Made by a program: the position numbers and the translations under genes
Assembly: GCF_964656455.1 (NCBI RefSeq)
Contig: NC_135718.1
Span: 145,620,262 to 145,684,261 of the forward strand
DNA from: Halichoerus grypus
Taxonomy: Eukaryota > Chordata > Mammalia > Carnivora > Phocidae
Reading direction: 5' to 3'
DNA: 64,000 nt
Shown: positions 43,711-53,729 of the stretch, piece after piece
Position numbering within the stretch: the first letter of the stretch is position 1
Layout: each line of letters begins with the position of its first letter
The notes under the pieces: generated by a model
The model's database searches: none
What the model was told of the DNA's origin: nothing
Seen by the model: the letters and a program-made list of their open reading frames with translations, nothing else

Positions 43711-44170
43711 AAGTCTGCTAATTCCCTGCATTGTATTATCAGCAATTCTAGGACAGGGATCAAGTCTCATTTGTTTTTAATCCCTGGGGTTGTACTGATA
43801 TACAGAATTGCTGCACAATAAACATTTCTTGAATGCTATTCTCTCTGAACTCAATTTGCATTGTGTGGACTTTGGCACCTGCCCCCTACCAGGCCTCCTA
43901 GTTTTCTTTCCCCATTTACTTCCTCCTTTCACTAAAAATGACTAAGGTATTCTTCCAAGACCCGGTTCAAACTCATTTCCAGCAGAAAGTCTTCTGAGAT
44001 TGACCATACCCTCTGTGATCCCCTCCCCCACATTTGGCATTCCTTCAGTCCCAGAGGGTTTAGACAGCTTATGGGTTGCTTTACACATATCTTCCAATTG
44101 CCTTATTTATAATATCTGTTCCTTTCCAGTTAAAGAAGGATGAATGTCTGGAACTGTGTTAGGCATTTTA
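43711..44170 (+). mobile_element. L2 LINE fragments (3' ends)
   Basis: 43735-43850 reads AATTCTAGGACAGGGATCAA, GTTGTACTGATATACAGAAT and CACAATAAACATTTCTTGAA, an L2 3' end. 43900-44165 (CAAGACCCGGTTCAAACTCA, TCTTCTGAGATTGACCATAC) is also L2-like. The two are probably separate fragments. Confidence 0.6.
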
Positions 44171-44632
44171 TCATCTGCTCAAAAAATAGGCATTAAAAAT
44201 GGAATGCAGGGAGAGAAAGAAGAAAGAGCAAAGAAATTAGAAAGGTAGGGGAGTATTCCTAATATATGAATTCCTACTATACACTGCTTCTGTAAATGCA
44301 GCATCATGGCCAGATTAGATGAATAAAATGATTCCTGTTGGATTATTCTCCTTCAATAAGATATAAACAGAATGTAGAAAACCCAGAGAAACCATTATCT
44401 ACAGAGAAAGAAGCACGTTTTGTGTGCCTCTTCATTCAATTCAACTTCTCATTGATATAGGGACCTCACAAAGTTGTCCACCTTCCAGATTTTTTTTTTT
44501 ATATTTGACAAACCACCATTTGTTCTTGTAAAGAAGATCTACTTTATTATCTCCCTTAAATGCATCTGGAAGTACAGACTGAGTCAATAAGCAAGGGAGT
44601 TGGGACTAAAACCTGGTGTAACAGTTACCAGG
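44171..44632. other. Unrecognised intergenic sequence
   Basis: No gene or named repeat; a short T10 run is at 44490-44499. Confidence 0.5.
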
Positions 44633-44928
44633 TGTCTTAGGCAGTTCTGGAGGCTGAAAAATCCAAGACCAAGAAGCCAGCAGATTTAGTTCTTAGTGAG
44701 GCTCTCTTCCTAGCTTGCTGAGAGCTGCCTCTTTGCTACATCCTCACAGGGCAGAGAGAGAGCTCTGGTCTCTTCCTATTTTTGCAAGGACACTAATTCC
44801 ATCATGGTGGCTCCACCTTCATGACCTCATCTAAACCTAATTACTTCTCAAAGGCTCCACCTCCTAACACCATCACATTAGGGGTTGGATCTTCAAATAT
44901 ATAAATTTTAGAGAGAGACAAATATTTG
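44633..44928 (-). mobile_element. MaLR/MLT1-type LTR (antisense), internally deleted
   Basis: TGTCTTAGGCAGTTCTGGAG, GGCTGAAAAATCCAAGACCA, GGCTCTCTTCCTAGCTTGCT, ATCCTCACAGGGCAGAGAGA, GCAAGGACACTAATTCCATC and CACCATCACATTAGGGGTTG are the reverse complement of the family at 14875. The usual block between the left terminus and GTTCTGGAGG is missing. Confidence 0.85.
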
Positions 44929-44953
44929 TGAATATCCTATGTTCACAAATATT
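44921..44953. repeat. 12-bp perfect inverted repeat with 9-base loop
   Basis: AATATTTGTGAA at 44921-44932 and TTCACAAATATT at 44942-44953 are exact reverse complements separated by nine bases. It lies at the right edge of the MaLR LTR. It is AT-rich and could extrude weakly; no function is claimed. Confidence 0.9.
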
Positions 44954-45144
44954 CTATAACACCAGAAAGTCAGTCCAGAAGCCACACGAGGGTGATCTGG
45001 CAATGATGTATGCCATGAGGGTGATGACCAGCATTAATTCATGCAGACGATGATTAACCGGCTGGAAGCAGGCTCTTATTCCTTCACCACACTGGATTCT
45101 TCTTGAAGCTGGGCACTCTATGGAAGAGAAAGTGTTCCTATTCA

Positions 45145-45330
45145 TTTGTTTTTCCATTGAACAATTATTTATTGAATACCTACTATGTGCCAGGCACTCT
45201 TCTAGGTACCTATGTTGTTTCCTCCAGGAGCTTATGCTCTAGCTGGGAAAATCAGGCAATGTGGGAGTAAACAAATGGCCAAGATCATTCCAGAATGACA
45301 TATATTATGAAGGGTAGTGTGATAGGTCAT
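45145..45330 (-). mobile_element. L2 LINE 3'-end relic (antisense)
   Basis: ATTATTTATTGAATACCTAC, TATGTGCCAGGCACTCTTCT, CCTCCAGGAGCTTATGCTCT and AGTGTGATAGGTCA are the reverse complement of the L2 3' end (GGAGCTTACATTCTAG; TATTTATTGAGCACCTACTATGTGCC). Confidence 0.85.
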
Positions 45331-45479
45331 TATTCAACCCAACATATATAACTGTCTGCTCCTTTTGCTAAGGTCTCTAAATAGACTCTTCAAGTTTGTC
45401 CTTAGATAATTGTATTTTTGTCAATGTCAGGAGAATCTCACTTTTTCTTTCTGCCATCCTCATCCTTTTCCTTCCAGCT

Positions 45480-45700
45480 CACATTTATCAAAGCACTGGG
45501 TTAAAGTGCTTTACATGCATCATCTTACTTAATCCTGACAACAGCACCATGAGTTTGGTATCATGAGTATAACCATTTTGCAGATGAGAAATCTGAGGCA
45601 GAGAATGTTTTAGCAACTGGCCTGAGGTCATACAGCAAATAAGTGGTGAAGCCAGGATATAAATGCATGTTCTCTGATTCCAGAGCCCCTAGCAAAGCTA
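45480..45700 (-). mobile_element. MIR SINE (antisense, nearly complete)
   Basis: TGCTTTACATGCATCATCTT, ACTTAATCCTGACAACAGCA, ATTTTGCAGATGAGAAATCT, GAGGTCATACAGCAAATAAG, TGGTGAAGCCAGGATATAAA and CTGATTCCAGAGCCCC follow antisense MIR from tail to head. Confidence 0.9.
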
Positions 45701-45906
45701 ATCTGTCATCATTTTCCCCATGGCAGAGTTAGTCCTTCCAACAAAAGGAGGCACCAAACAGATGTCTTCCATTTCCCCAAAGGATAGAAGAAGGATTTGT
45801 ATTACAGCCAAGGGATATAAACTAGACATAGTAAAGAATGTCCAGCTATAAAAGCTAAAAACTTCCTAGAGAAGTTTAGGAAATTTTTTCTTCTGGAGAT
45901 ATAAAG

Positions 45907-46123
45907 CAGAGGTTGGCAAACTCCTCCCCATGGGTGAAATCCAGCTACCTGTTTTCCTATATAGTTTCAGTGGCCCACAGCCACATTCCATCATTTGCAT
46001 ACTGTTTACAGCTGCTTTCACATTACAAGGATAGAATTGAGTAGTTGTGACAGAGACCATATGGTCCACAAAGCCTAAAATTTTTATTATTTGGTCCTTC
46101 ATAGAAAATATTTGCTGACTCTG
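45907..46123 (-). mobile_element. hAT-type non-autonomous DNA transposon
   Basis: It begins CAGAGGTTGGCAAACTC and ends in the near-reciprocal ATTTGCTGACTCTG. Interior GGCCCACAGCCACATTCCAT, GTTTACAGCTGCTTTCACAT and GACCATATGGTCCACAAAGC match a widespread mammalian element with CAGGGGTCGGCAAACT ends. The flanking 8-mers no longer match, as expected for an old copy. Confidence 0.8.
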
Positions 46124-46342
46124 ATCTGGAATAACAGGATAGATTTTGCCTGGGTTGGCTTAAATATGGTTCTTTCTGAAGCCAAAGAATAATGGTCTTG
46201 TTGAAACTTTAATGTTCCCTTTCGGCTCTAGGACTAAAGATGTATTTCTGTGGTCAAAACAAGCCATTCCTAATTGGCAAGACTCTTCTATCCACTCCTT
46301 CCAGCTATCTTCCAGCTCTGATTTGGCTCCTGTATGTAGCTG

Positions 46343-46549
46343 GGGCACCTGGGTGGCTCAGTTAGTTAAGCGCTCAACTCTTGATTTCAGCTCAGGTCAC
46401 GCTCTCGGGGTCCTGAGATCCAGCCCCACATCAGGCTCTGTGTTCATCAGGGAGTCTGCTTGAGATTCTGTCTCTGACCCTCCCCCACGTGCTCTCTCTT
46501 TCCCATAAATAAATAAATAAATAAATCTTTAAAAATAAAATAAAATAAA
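46343..46549 (+). mobile_element. Can-SINE
   Basis: GGGCACCTGGGTGGCTCAG, TTAGTTAAGCGCTCAACTCT and TCAGGTCACGCTCTCGGGG, then a long (AAAT)n/(AAAAT)n tail. The perfect 12-mer TGTATGTAGCTG at 46331-46342 and 46550-46561 is the target duplication. Confidence 0.96.
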
Positions 46550-46561
46550 TGTATGTAGCTG

Positions 46562-46932
46562 ACAGAGGTTTCCCAAACTACACTGCAGACTGCCAGCAAA
46601 CACAGCCTAATAGTGGTGGGGGCTGGAGGGCAACAGTAATAAATTCTACCCAGAGAATTTAGTGTGGTACTTGCCCTGATGTTAACTCTGCTTCAGTTGC
46701 CATTTGGATTAGGTGTGAAGGGATGACAGGTTTCTGCTGTCCCATCATAACAGTGATTAATATTCTTGCTATGATCTCCATTATTACTAATAAGTATATA
46801 TTTTGTTTAATTTTATCTTGGATAAAAGAAAAACTGGTTGTTAGGAGCGTCAAGTATTAATTGCTAAAGAATTCTTATTGATCAAACCAGAGAAGCAGAA
46901 CCGAGCCATTTGTGAATTCCCTTGGAAAAATA

Positions 46933-46973
<41 letters not shown>

Positions 46974-47094
46974 GAGAAAATGCACTAACTGCAAACATTT
47001 TCCATCCCTAAGAACTTCATGAGTATTTTCCCAATTCAGTTCAATATTAAATGACATTCCTTTTGCTTTTTTACACCACCCCTGGGAAACTGGC
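46562..47094. other. Unrecognised intergenic sequence
   Basis: No gene is seen. It contains an (AC)18 tract listed separately. Confidence 0.5.
46935..46970. repeat. (AC)18 microsatellite
   Basis: An uninterrupted 36-base AC run, long enough to be length-variable in populations and capable of Z-DNA. Confidence 0.98.
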
Positions 47095-47180
47095 CTGGGA
47101 GCCTACTTCTCACAAGCTGTGTGATCTTGAACCAGTGACTTCATCTCTCTGAGCCCCATTTTCTTCTGTGAGATGTGGCC
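47095..47180 (+). mobile_element. MIR SINE fragment
   Basis: AGCTGTGTGATCTTGAACCA, GTGACTTCATCTCTCTGAGC and CCCATTTTCTTCTGTGAGAT are the MIR core (CTGTGTGACCTTGGGCAAGT, CTCTCTGAGCCTCAGTTTC). Confidence 0.8.
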
Positions 47181-47389
47181 GTCAGAATGGATGCTCTTTC
47201 CCTACACACACAAGAACCAGCATGCCTGTGAGCCCTAAATGCCCTCCATCCACCCCAGCTGGCTCCCTCCAAGCCACGTCTCAGCATGGTGCAGTGAAAA
47301 GAGGTGAACTTAGGAGCTGGCCAGACTTAGGTCCATCCTTGAAAAGCACATTTTTACTTAGTGGTTTGGGCCTCATGCCACTCACTGAA

Positions 47390-47950
47390 ATGGCAGACTC
47401 TCATGCTGTTGTACATGCTCTCTACCTTCTGCCTAGGACCCTCTTTTTCTCTGCCTTATGCACCACACCCTGCCCCACCTATGCAACCTTCCACAATCAA
47501 ATCAGAAAATTAATGTTCCCTGTCCTCTCTTCACCCTCAAGGAAGAGGTGTGTATTCCCAGGTCCCCTCAAGACAGTCTGCACTGTTAGCTGAGTGTCTG
47601 TGTAGATTCCTCTCATAGATAATGACTTCCTTGAAGTCAAGCACTGTGCTTTAGGTTAAGCACTGTGGGGACTTTCACATCAAAAGCACTCCTTAAGTAA
47701 AGCCCATCCACATCTCTCCATCTAACTTGGGCTCAACCTCAAAGTCCCAATCATGGCTTCAAGGCTCTGCACGAGATGGCTTCTATCAACTTCTCCATCC
47801 CCATGGCAGTCCATTTGTTCCCTTCTTTTAGGTTCTCTGGGGCAAGTTCCATCCCTTTGTTTTCTTTGTACATATAGTTCCCTCTGCGGGGTAAGTTCTC
47901 TACACACAGCTTCCAGCAGCCCTTTACCTGGCCCTTTGCAGACCTGAGCT
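47390..47950 (+). mobile_element. L2 LINE 3' relics, sense
   Basis: Two adjacent L2 3' pieces: one with CTTCTGCCTAGGACCCTCTT, CACAATCAAATCAGAAAATT and TTGAAGTCAAGCACTGTGCT; one with GCTCTGCACGAGATGGCTTC, CATCCCCATGGCAGTCC and TTACCTGGCCCTTTGCAGAC. These fit the CTCTGCCTGGAATGCTC, GGCCCTACATGATCTGG and GTCTTTGCTCAAATG stretches of L2. The 141-codon frame at 47168-47593 crosses repeats and is not a gene. Confidence 0.65.
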
Positions 47951-47954
47951 CCTG

Positions 47955-49085
47955 TCCATTCATTCATTCATTCATTTAACAAGTATTACTGATCACTCTT
48001 CTAGGCACTAGACAAAACGTCCTGTCCACCTAGAGTCTCTATTCTAGGGGGAAGCAATAAACAATAAACCAATAAATACAGACTGTGTCAAATGGGGATG
48101 CATGCCAAGGAACAAAATAAAGCAAGATGAGAGGGAGCTCTGGGCTGGAGTGTCGTGTGATAGGAAGAGGTTGGAAAGGTCCTATGGAAAAGACAATGGA
48201 TGACCAAGACTTGGAGGAGGAGTAGAAACAAGCTGCATGAGGTTTTGTGGAAGAAGCAGTGAGTGGCCCTGAGTCTTGGTGGACCTGTTGGGGGATGGAG
48301 GAAGAGAGGGGTGGGAGGTGGAGGCACCCAGAGCAGGGGTCCAGCTCTTACAAGGTCTTTCTGGCCACCGTGAGGACTTCAGCTTTTATTCTGAGTGGAA
48401 TGAGCAATTTAAGCAAAATGATCCAACTCCTATTTGGAGAGGGCCAGCTGGGTTGGTGTCTTGAGATTGGGTTGCAGAGGAACAGATGCACATAGAGGGA
48501 GACTAGCTAGGAGGTTTTTTCCATAATCCAGGTGAGAAAGGGTATTAGCTTGGACAAGGGTGGTAGAGATTATAAAGTAACTAACAAATGGCTGGGTTCT
48601 GGATATAATTTGAAGGTAAAATCTATTGGATGGACAGATGGGCTAGAAATGGAAAATAACAGGAAGAAAAGATTCCAAGATAATGCCAAGGTTTTGACAT
48701 GAGCCACAGGAAGAATGCATTTGCTGTTTGCTAAGATGTACAGGCTGAGGGAGGAGGGGTCAGGGTAAGGTTGGGAAATGAGTCGGTTTGGGATATGCTA
48801 AGTTACAGATATCTATTAGACAGCCAAGTGGAGAAGCCAGTATACATCTTGATATACAAATTAGGAGTTCAGGGTAGAAGGGTAAGGTGGTTGCTGCGGT
48901 GTGCCAATCTTTGGAAGTCAAGGATGTGAGATTGAACTGCTAAGGAGAAAGAAAAGGAGAAGCCTGTTATGTAGGAGGAAAACCAAGAGTGGTGTCCTAG
49001 AGGTTAAGTGAAGACAGCATGTTGAGAGGGAGGGACTCATCAGCTGTCGAATGTTGGTGATAAACCAAGCAAGATAGGGACTGAA
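47955..49085 (-). mobile_element. L2 LINE, about 1.1 kb of ORF2 C-terminus and 3' UTR (antisense)
   Basis: The longest L2 in the window. It starts with (CATT)n and ACAAGTATTACTGATCACTC (3' end) and runs through AACAAAATAAAGCAAGATGA, CAAGGTCTTTCTGGCCACCG, TGAGGACTTCAGCTTTTATT, CTGAGTGGAATGAGCAATTT, CATAATCCAGGTGAGAAAGG, GATAATGCCAAGGTTTTGAC, TTAGACAGCCAAGTGGAGAA and GAGGAAAACCAAGAGTGGTG to about 49085. The order and spacing match antisense L2. It is non-functional. Confidence 0.88.
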
Positions 49086-49109
49086 CATTGACCATCAGGC
49101 TTAGCAAAA

Positions 49110-49405
49110 TGGAGGTCACTGGCAGCCATGCCAATGTTATTTTCTCAGAGCGCCAACCTGAACGAACTCCTTCCTCCTATTCTCCCTCACAGCACTGTAT
49201 TATTGCTCCAGGGCTCTTCTCATGGTTTGTTATTAGTTATATGTTGTGTATCAATATCTTTTTTTCTTTAATTCACTCACGATATTGATTATAAGCTCCA
49301 AGAGGACAGGACCAGTGCCCCTTTTTTCATCATTCAATGCCAAACCCTGCTGGATACAGAGCAGACACACAAGAAAAATTCATAAAAGAATGAATAAATG
49401 AACTG
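49110..49405 (+). mobile_element. L2 LINE 3' end, sense
   Basis: CAGCACTGTATTATTGCTCC, GATTATAAGCTCCAAGAGGA, CAGGACCAGTGCCCCTTTTT and AAAGAATGAATAAATGAAC are a sense L2 3' terminus. It sits tail-to-head with the antisense L2 just upstream. Confidence 0.75.
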
Positions 49406-49422
49406 ATAAAAGGTAAACCTTT

Positions 49423-49636
49423 GGGGCACCTGGGTGGTTTAGTCAGTTAAACATCTGACTCTTGACTTCGGCTCAGGTCATGATCTCAGGGCCATGAGAT
49501 CAAGCCCCACATTGGGCTCCCCACTCAGTGGGGAATCTGCTTGAGATTCTCTCTCTCTCAATCTCTCCGTCTCCCTCTGCCCCTCCCCCAGCTCACTCTC
49601 TCTCTAAAATAAATAAATAAATCTAAAAAAAAAAAA
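49423..49636 (+). mobile_element. Can-SINE, older subtype
   Basis: GGGGCACCTGGGTGGTTTAG, TCAGTTAAACATCTGACTCT and ATCTCAGGGCCATGAGATCA, then a CT-rich block and AAATAAATAAATC plus A tail. The diverged flanks (AGGTAAACCTTT and AGCAAACGTTT) look like a degraded target duplication. Confidence 0.93.
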
Positions 49637-49646
49637 AGCAAACGTT

Positions 49647-50563
49647 TCTGCCACATCATGCCTATTTCACCTTTCTGTATATCCTAGAGGCCCCATCTCT
49701 GCCATCATTAATTAACTCCTTGATAGTGGGGAAAACTGACTTTTCACCTCTGGATTTCAGTTTTTCTTTTAGCAAAGTGTGTGGGTCAATGGCTCATGCC
49801 AGATCTGTGATCCCACAATTCCATGGCAGGTGTAAGTCAGGCCCCCCTAGTTTCCACATCCTAGGGTAGTTTCAGTTTTCCCCTACCCAAAATATTCCCC
49901 ACTGGCCTGGGGCAGCTTCAGATTCTATAACTAAATTTTAACACTTTGAATGCCATTTAACCTCTCCTAGATACTTGAATGAGAAAGCAGCTATTATCAG
50001 TCATTTTTGCTAGAGTGTGAGTGCACTTTACTGGTCCTTTCCTGCTCACAGTTTCAGAGAAGGACCTGTTGAGGAAGAGCAGGAATGGAGAGTACTCAGA
50101 ATGAGGCTGCTGCCTGGGTAGGAAAAAGGTTCAAAGGGAAACCAGCAGGGATAAAGATAAACTACTCAAAGGTCCATCTAGGGCAGGTCTTACTTTATGA
50201 AATCGAATAGTAAAGGTCCAGTGAAGGTTAACTTGTGCCTTTAGAAAGCTCCAAATCCAAACTGTATGCCAGGTGACATTGAGTAGTCATTTCTCCAACC
50301 TGGGTTTTGATATCAGCCATAAAAATTGTGGAGTTGGCCTTGATAATCTAACAAGGCCCTGCTGCTTTTAAAGCCAAGGCTTCTGTGACAATGGGATGAC
50401 TTCTGTGATGATGGGATGACTTCTGTAACTAGTTAGGGTTGGGGGACATGTCCATTTCAGCTGAGTAATGGAAATAGAGCAAATAGCCACACAGATACAT
50501 GGTGGGTCACATCAGCCCCAGGAAGTACTAGCCAAGCACCTTAGCACAGCAAAAAATAATTTC
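49647..50563. other. Intergenic sequence with a MIR3-like relic and a short tandem repeat
   Basis: A MIR3-like piece lies near 50265-50370 (GGCCTTGATAATCTAACAAG). A 20-base unit CTTCTGTGACAATGGGATGA is repeated about 2.5 times at 50380-50432. No gene is seen. Confidence 0.5.
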
Positions 50564-50872
50564 TTAAACTTCTTTAAGTTCTAACAAAAATTTCAATGGC
50601 TCTTGTTTGCCTCTGGACAAAACACTGCAAATGTGATCACATTGCCCGTACACGTCAAAGGTCATAAAATTCTTAGCGCTGCCTTTGGCTGACACGGAGT
50701 ATATAGAATTGCAATTGGCTTCGTCCCCATGGTGATAACCTCCTTTAACAACCTTGCTAGTACCAATGGTGAAGACTGAGCTCTGGGCAATTTTGGCTTG
50801 CACTGGACCACGTTTATGTACGTGCAGAATATCTAGGGCAAGATATTTGTAAGCCAGTGGATAGAGTGGAGT
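50564..50872 (-). other. Unassigned 102-codon open frame
   Basis: The minus strand is open from just inside 50872 to a stop at 50564-50566; the first ATG gives 79 residues. The frame is preceded by TAG|ACT on the minus strand, which is both an in-frame stop and a possible AG acceptor. The product is mixed and hydrophilic, with strings such as VFTIGTSKVVKGGYHHGDE. I recognise no family, domain or signal peptide. It does not overlap a repeat I can identify, which is why it is listed. Chance remains the most likely explanation. Confidence 0.2.
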
Positions 50873-52199
50873 CTATGACCTCACTCCGGATCTGTGTTTG
50901 GTGGAGATTGAGTATAAATAAACAGATAAACAAACGAGCAAACGTTTATGACCGTGAAAGAGAATGAAGTCAACTGTATCATCAACAGAATCCAGCCAGC
51001 AACTCCACTTCATTAGCACAGCCCAAGGACAGAGGAATCATGTTTTTGGATGCCAAGAGTGAGATAAGAAATTTGAGGATCACCTGCTGCTGCTGTCAGG
51101 CCTCCCTTCAGTGAGACAGGAGCCCTGGCCATGGGCACCCATGTGAATGTGTTTCAGGTGGTGTGAGCGTGTGCGCGTGTAAGTACTCGCGGACGGTACA
51201 CTTAATCGGTGCTTTTCTGTCCAGGAAAACTATATCCCCACCAGAGCCTGAATTATTAAAATCTTGAGGTTCCTCACATCTGCTACGAGCCTCCTATCAC
51301 AATTCCCCTCGGCTCTCGGGTGCCACCCCTGCATCTGATGTTACAGGCCATGCCCGAAGCCTCCACTGCCAAGCGGGAGATGGCTTGCTATCCTTACAGC
51401 CAAGACCCAGGGAGCACGATTCAGGGAAGAGCCAGCACACACTGCAGGGCAATGTGCTGGCCGGGCTGTGGGGCGGTCTCAATACTGGAGAGCCAAGCCT
51501 CTCACCCGAGTGTAACCAGAGCCCTTCGGAGAGAAGCCAGCCTGAGGTGCTCCAGCAGCTGAGAAATCTCTCCCGTGGCCTATTACATTCTAAGTTCCTC
51601 TCGCTCAGACCACCACCATGTAGATGGAAACTGAGTTAGGTCCAAACAGGATGAACCAAATTTCTGTTCAAGCAAAAAAAGTTGGCCCAGGGCTGCAGAG
51701 CTTTAAATGGACCATGAATAATGCTTTATTGCCTCAGCGCTGGGGTGAACTCACCCCCCACGCTCCGCCTCACCTTTCACGGTGTTATTTTTAGAGATCT
51801 CATTACACCCCAGCTTAAACTAAAAATACGTGTCCCAGGAATAGCAGAAGCTAGTTTTAATTGTGCACAGTGACACAAATGCCCATGGACTCTGATTACA
51901 TATGATGCTTCATGTGTCTGATACCTCCTGTAGGAGCAAGGGGGGATTGATACATTTCATTTTTCCAGAACAATGACTAGACTGGCTTTGGAGGCTGTTG
52001 GACTCAATCAAGCTTTTTCTGGGCTGGAGTTGTTTCCACCAACCGATGCTTTGGTTTCAGATCATTTAGTGTGACTTACACAAAATCACAGGTTCCGGGA
52101 AGCCGTGTTCATGAGAAGCTCACCTCCAAGGTCTGATCCGAACCTGACACATCCCTTCCCTGCCCACTGTCCTGGTGCTTGGACATGGAGGTCAAGCAG
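50873..52199. other. Unique sequence, part possibly conserved non-coding
   Basis: No gene is seen. From 51650 to 52090 the text lacks repeats and carries two MEF2-like words (TTATTTTTAG near 51786, CTAAAAATAC near 51819) and a TCACCTTTCAC word near 51771. It is a candidate regulatory stretch by appearance only. Confidence 0.3.
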
Positions 52200-52370
52200 G
52201 AGAGGAGCTTTGGGATCTGACAAATTGGGAGCTGGATCTCTAGCCTGCTTCTCTACCTCTGCGACTTTGGGCCAGTTATTAATCTTCCTGAGCCTGCTTC
52301 CTCACTGAAAAATGAGAATAATAAATGCTGTATGGCTAAAATGAAATAATTTATGTACACAGCAGAAGCC
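52200..52370 (+). mobile_element. MIR SINE
   Basis: AGAGGAGCTTTGGGATCTGA, CAAATTGGGAGCTGGATCTC, TCTGCGACTTTGGGCCAGTT, TTCCTGAGCCTGCTTCCTCA and AAAATGAGAATAATAAATGC follow MIR order. Confidence 0.85.
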
Positions 52371-52684
52371 TAAAAAATTATCACATTATTTTTTTATTTA
52401 ACTTGCTCATACACTAGTCAGGTCAGCAGGAACATTTGTTGAGCACTGACTAAGACCACACCGGGGATCCGAGATGTGCCGACGTCAGCCCCTGACAGAA
52501 AGCACACACACGGTTACAAATGGTGCTGCACAGGGCAGCATGGAATGCCATGTTGGACCCAAGGCACCAGCCTGGACTCTGGAGCTCCCAGCAAAGAAGC
52601 ACTTTATCTTGGGGAGAGAAAATCTTATGAACACAAGCTGGTCCTTGAAGGATTCCTAGGACAGTAGCATTCTCTCCCCTGGTG

Positions 52685-52895
52685 CACCTAGAGGTTAAGG
52701 ACACAGTCCGCCCAAGATGGAAGCCAGCTCTGCCTCCTACTTACCAGCACAACCTGGGGCAATTTGCTTAAGTTTTTCTCCTTCGTTTCCACATCTCTAA
52801 GATGCAGCTAATGATAATACCTGCCTCATAATGCAGTGGTGAGGATTCAGTGAGCTAGTTAATGTGGTACACATGTCTTTAGCACCTTGTCACCA
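52685..52895 (+). mobile_element. MIR SINE
   Basis: ACCTAGAGGTTAAGGACACA, CAGCTCTGCCTCCTACTTAC, AACCTGGGGCAATTTGCTTA, AATGATAATACCTGCCTCAT, AATGCAGTGGTGAGGATTCA and GTCTTTAGCACCTTG cover MIR almost end to end. Confidence 0.9.
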
Positions 52896-53507
52896 AGTAA
52901 GAGGAATGCATGGGATGATGAAAGGAGTATCTATTGTGTCCTACTTGGACCGAACCATAGAGCACGTCATGCGAAAAGGCAGGCTCTCGGGTATCCTTGT
53001 GGAGTTAGTCTCTGCATTCCCTTGTGATGTTCTCTAGATCTTCATCAGTGTGCATTCAACCTCTCCACCTAGTTAATAGGTTCTCTAAGGTCAGGAAGTT
53101 CCACCATAACCACTCAGAGAAACTCCGCCTTCTGTTCTCGAGGGGATCATTTTCCATTCCTGTTTTCAGACTACTCTGGTTTCCTCAGTTCTTCAACATC
53201 ACTGGACAATTCTTGACATTTTGATAAACCTGACAATTTCATGATGCCAGTGAGATCATTCAGTCTGGTGAGGGGGAGTAGGTTTGTAAAATTTCTCTCT
53301 GAGGACAAGTCCAGAGGCCCCATCTCATCTATGTAAACTTTCAAATCCCAATGCCTCACCTAGAAAGCAGCTTGTTCATACTAGACCTGACAGCCACTTC
53401 CTACATCATGGCAGCACGGATGGACTGAGGGATGCCAAGTCACGGCGGGCCATAGGGACACAGGGTTTCTGAAAGGGTCAACACATGTTTAAAATGGGAT
53501 CACAGTG
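52896..53507. other. Unrecognised intergenic sequence
   Basis: No gene or clear repeat before the SINE. Confidence 0.5.
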
Positions 53508-53729
53508 GGGCCCCTGGGTGGCTCAGTCATTTAAGCGGCCAGCTCTTGATTTCAGCTCAGGCCATGATCTTGGGGTCCTGGGATCGAGCCCCCCATCAGG
53601 CTCCTTGCTCAGTGGGGAGTCTGTTTAAGGGTTCTCTCTCTCCCTCTGCCCCTCCCGCCACTGGCATGTGCTCTATCTCTCTCAAAAATGAATAAGTAAA
53701 TCTTTAAAAAAAAAAAATTAAATTAAATT
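53508..53729 (+). mobile_element. Can-SINE
   Basis: GGGCCCCTGGGTGGCTCAG, TCATTTAAGCGGCCAGCTCT and GGGATCGAGCCCCCCATCAG, then a CT-rich block and a tail of (TTAAA)n type. The flanks AAATGGGATCACAGTG (53492-53507) and AAATGGGGTCACAGTG (53730-53745) differ at one base, a 16-base target duplication. Confidence 0.96.

Noticed and set aside
47168..47593. 141-codon plus frame as a candidate gene
   Set aside because: It crosses a MIR end and an L2 relic with no domain.
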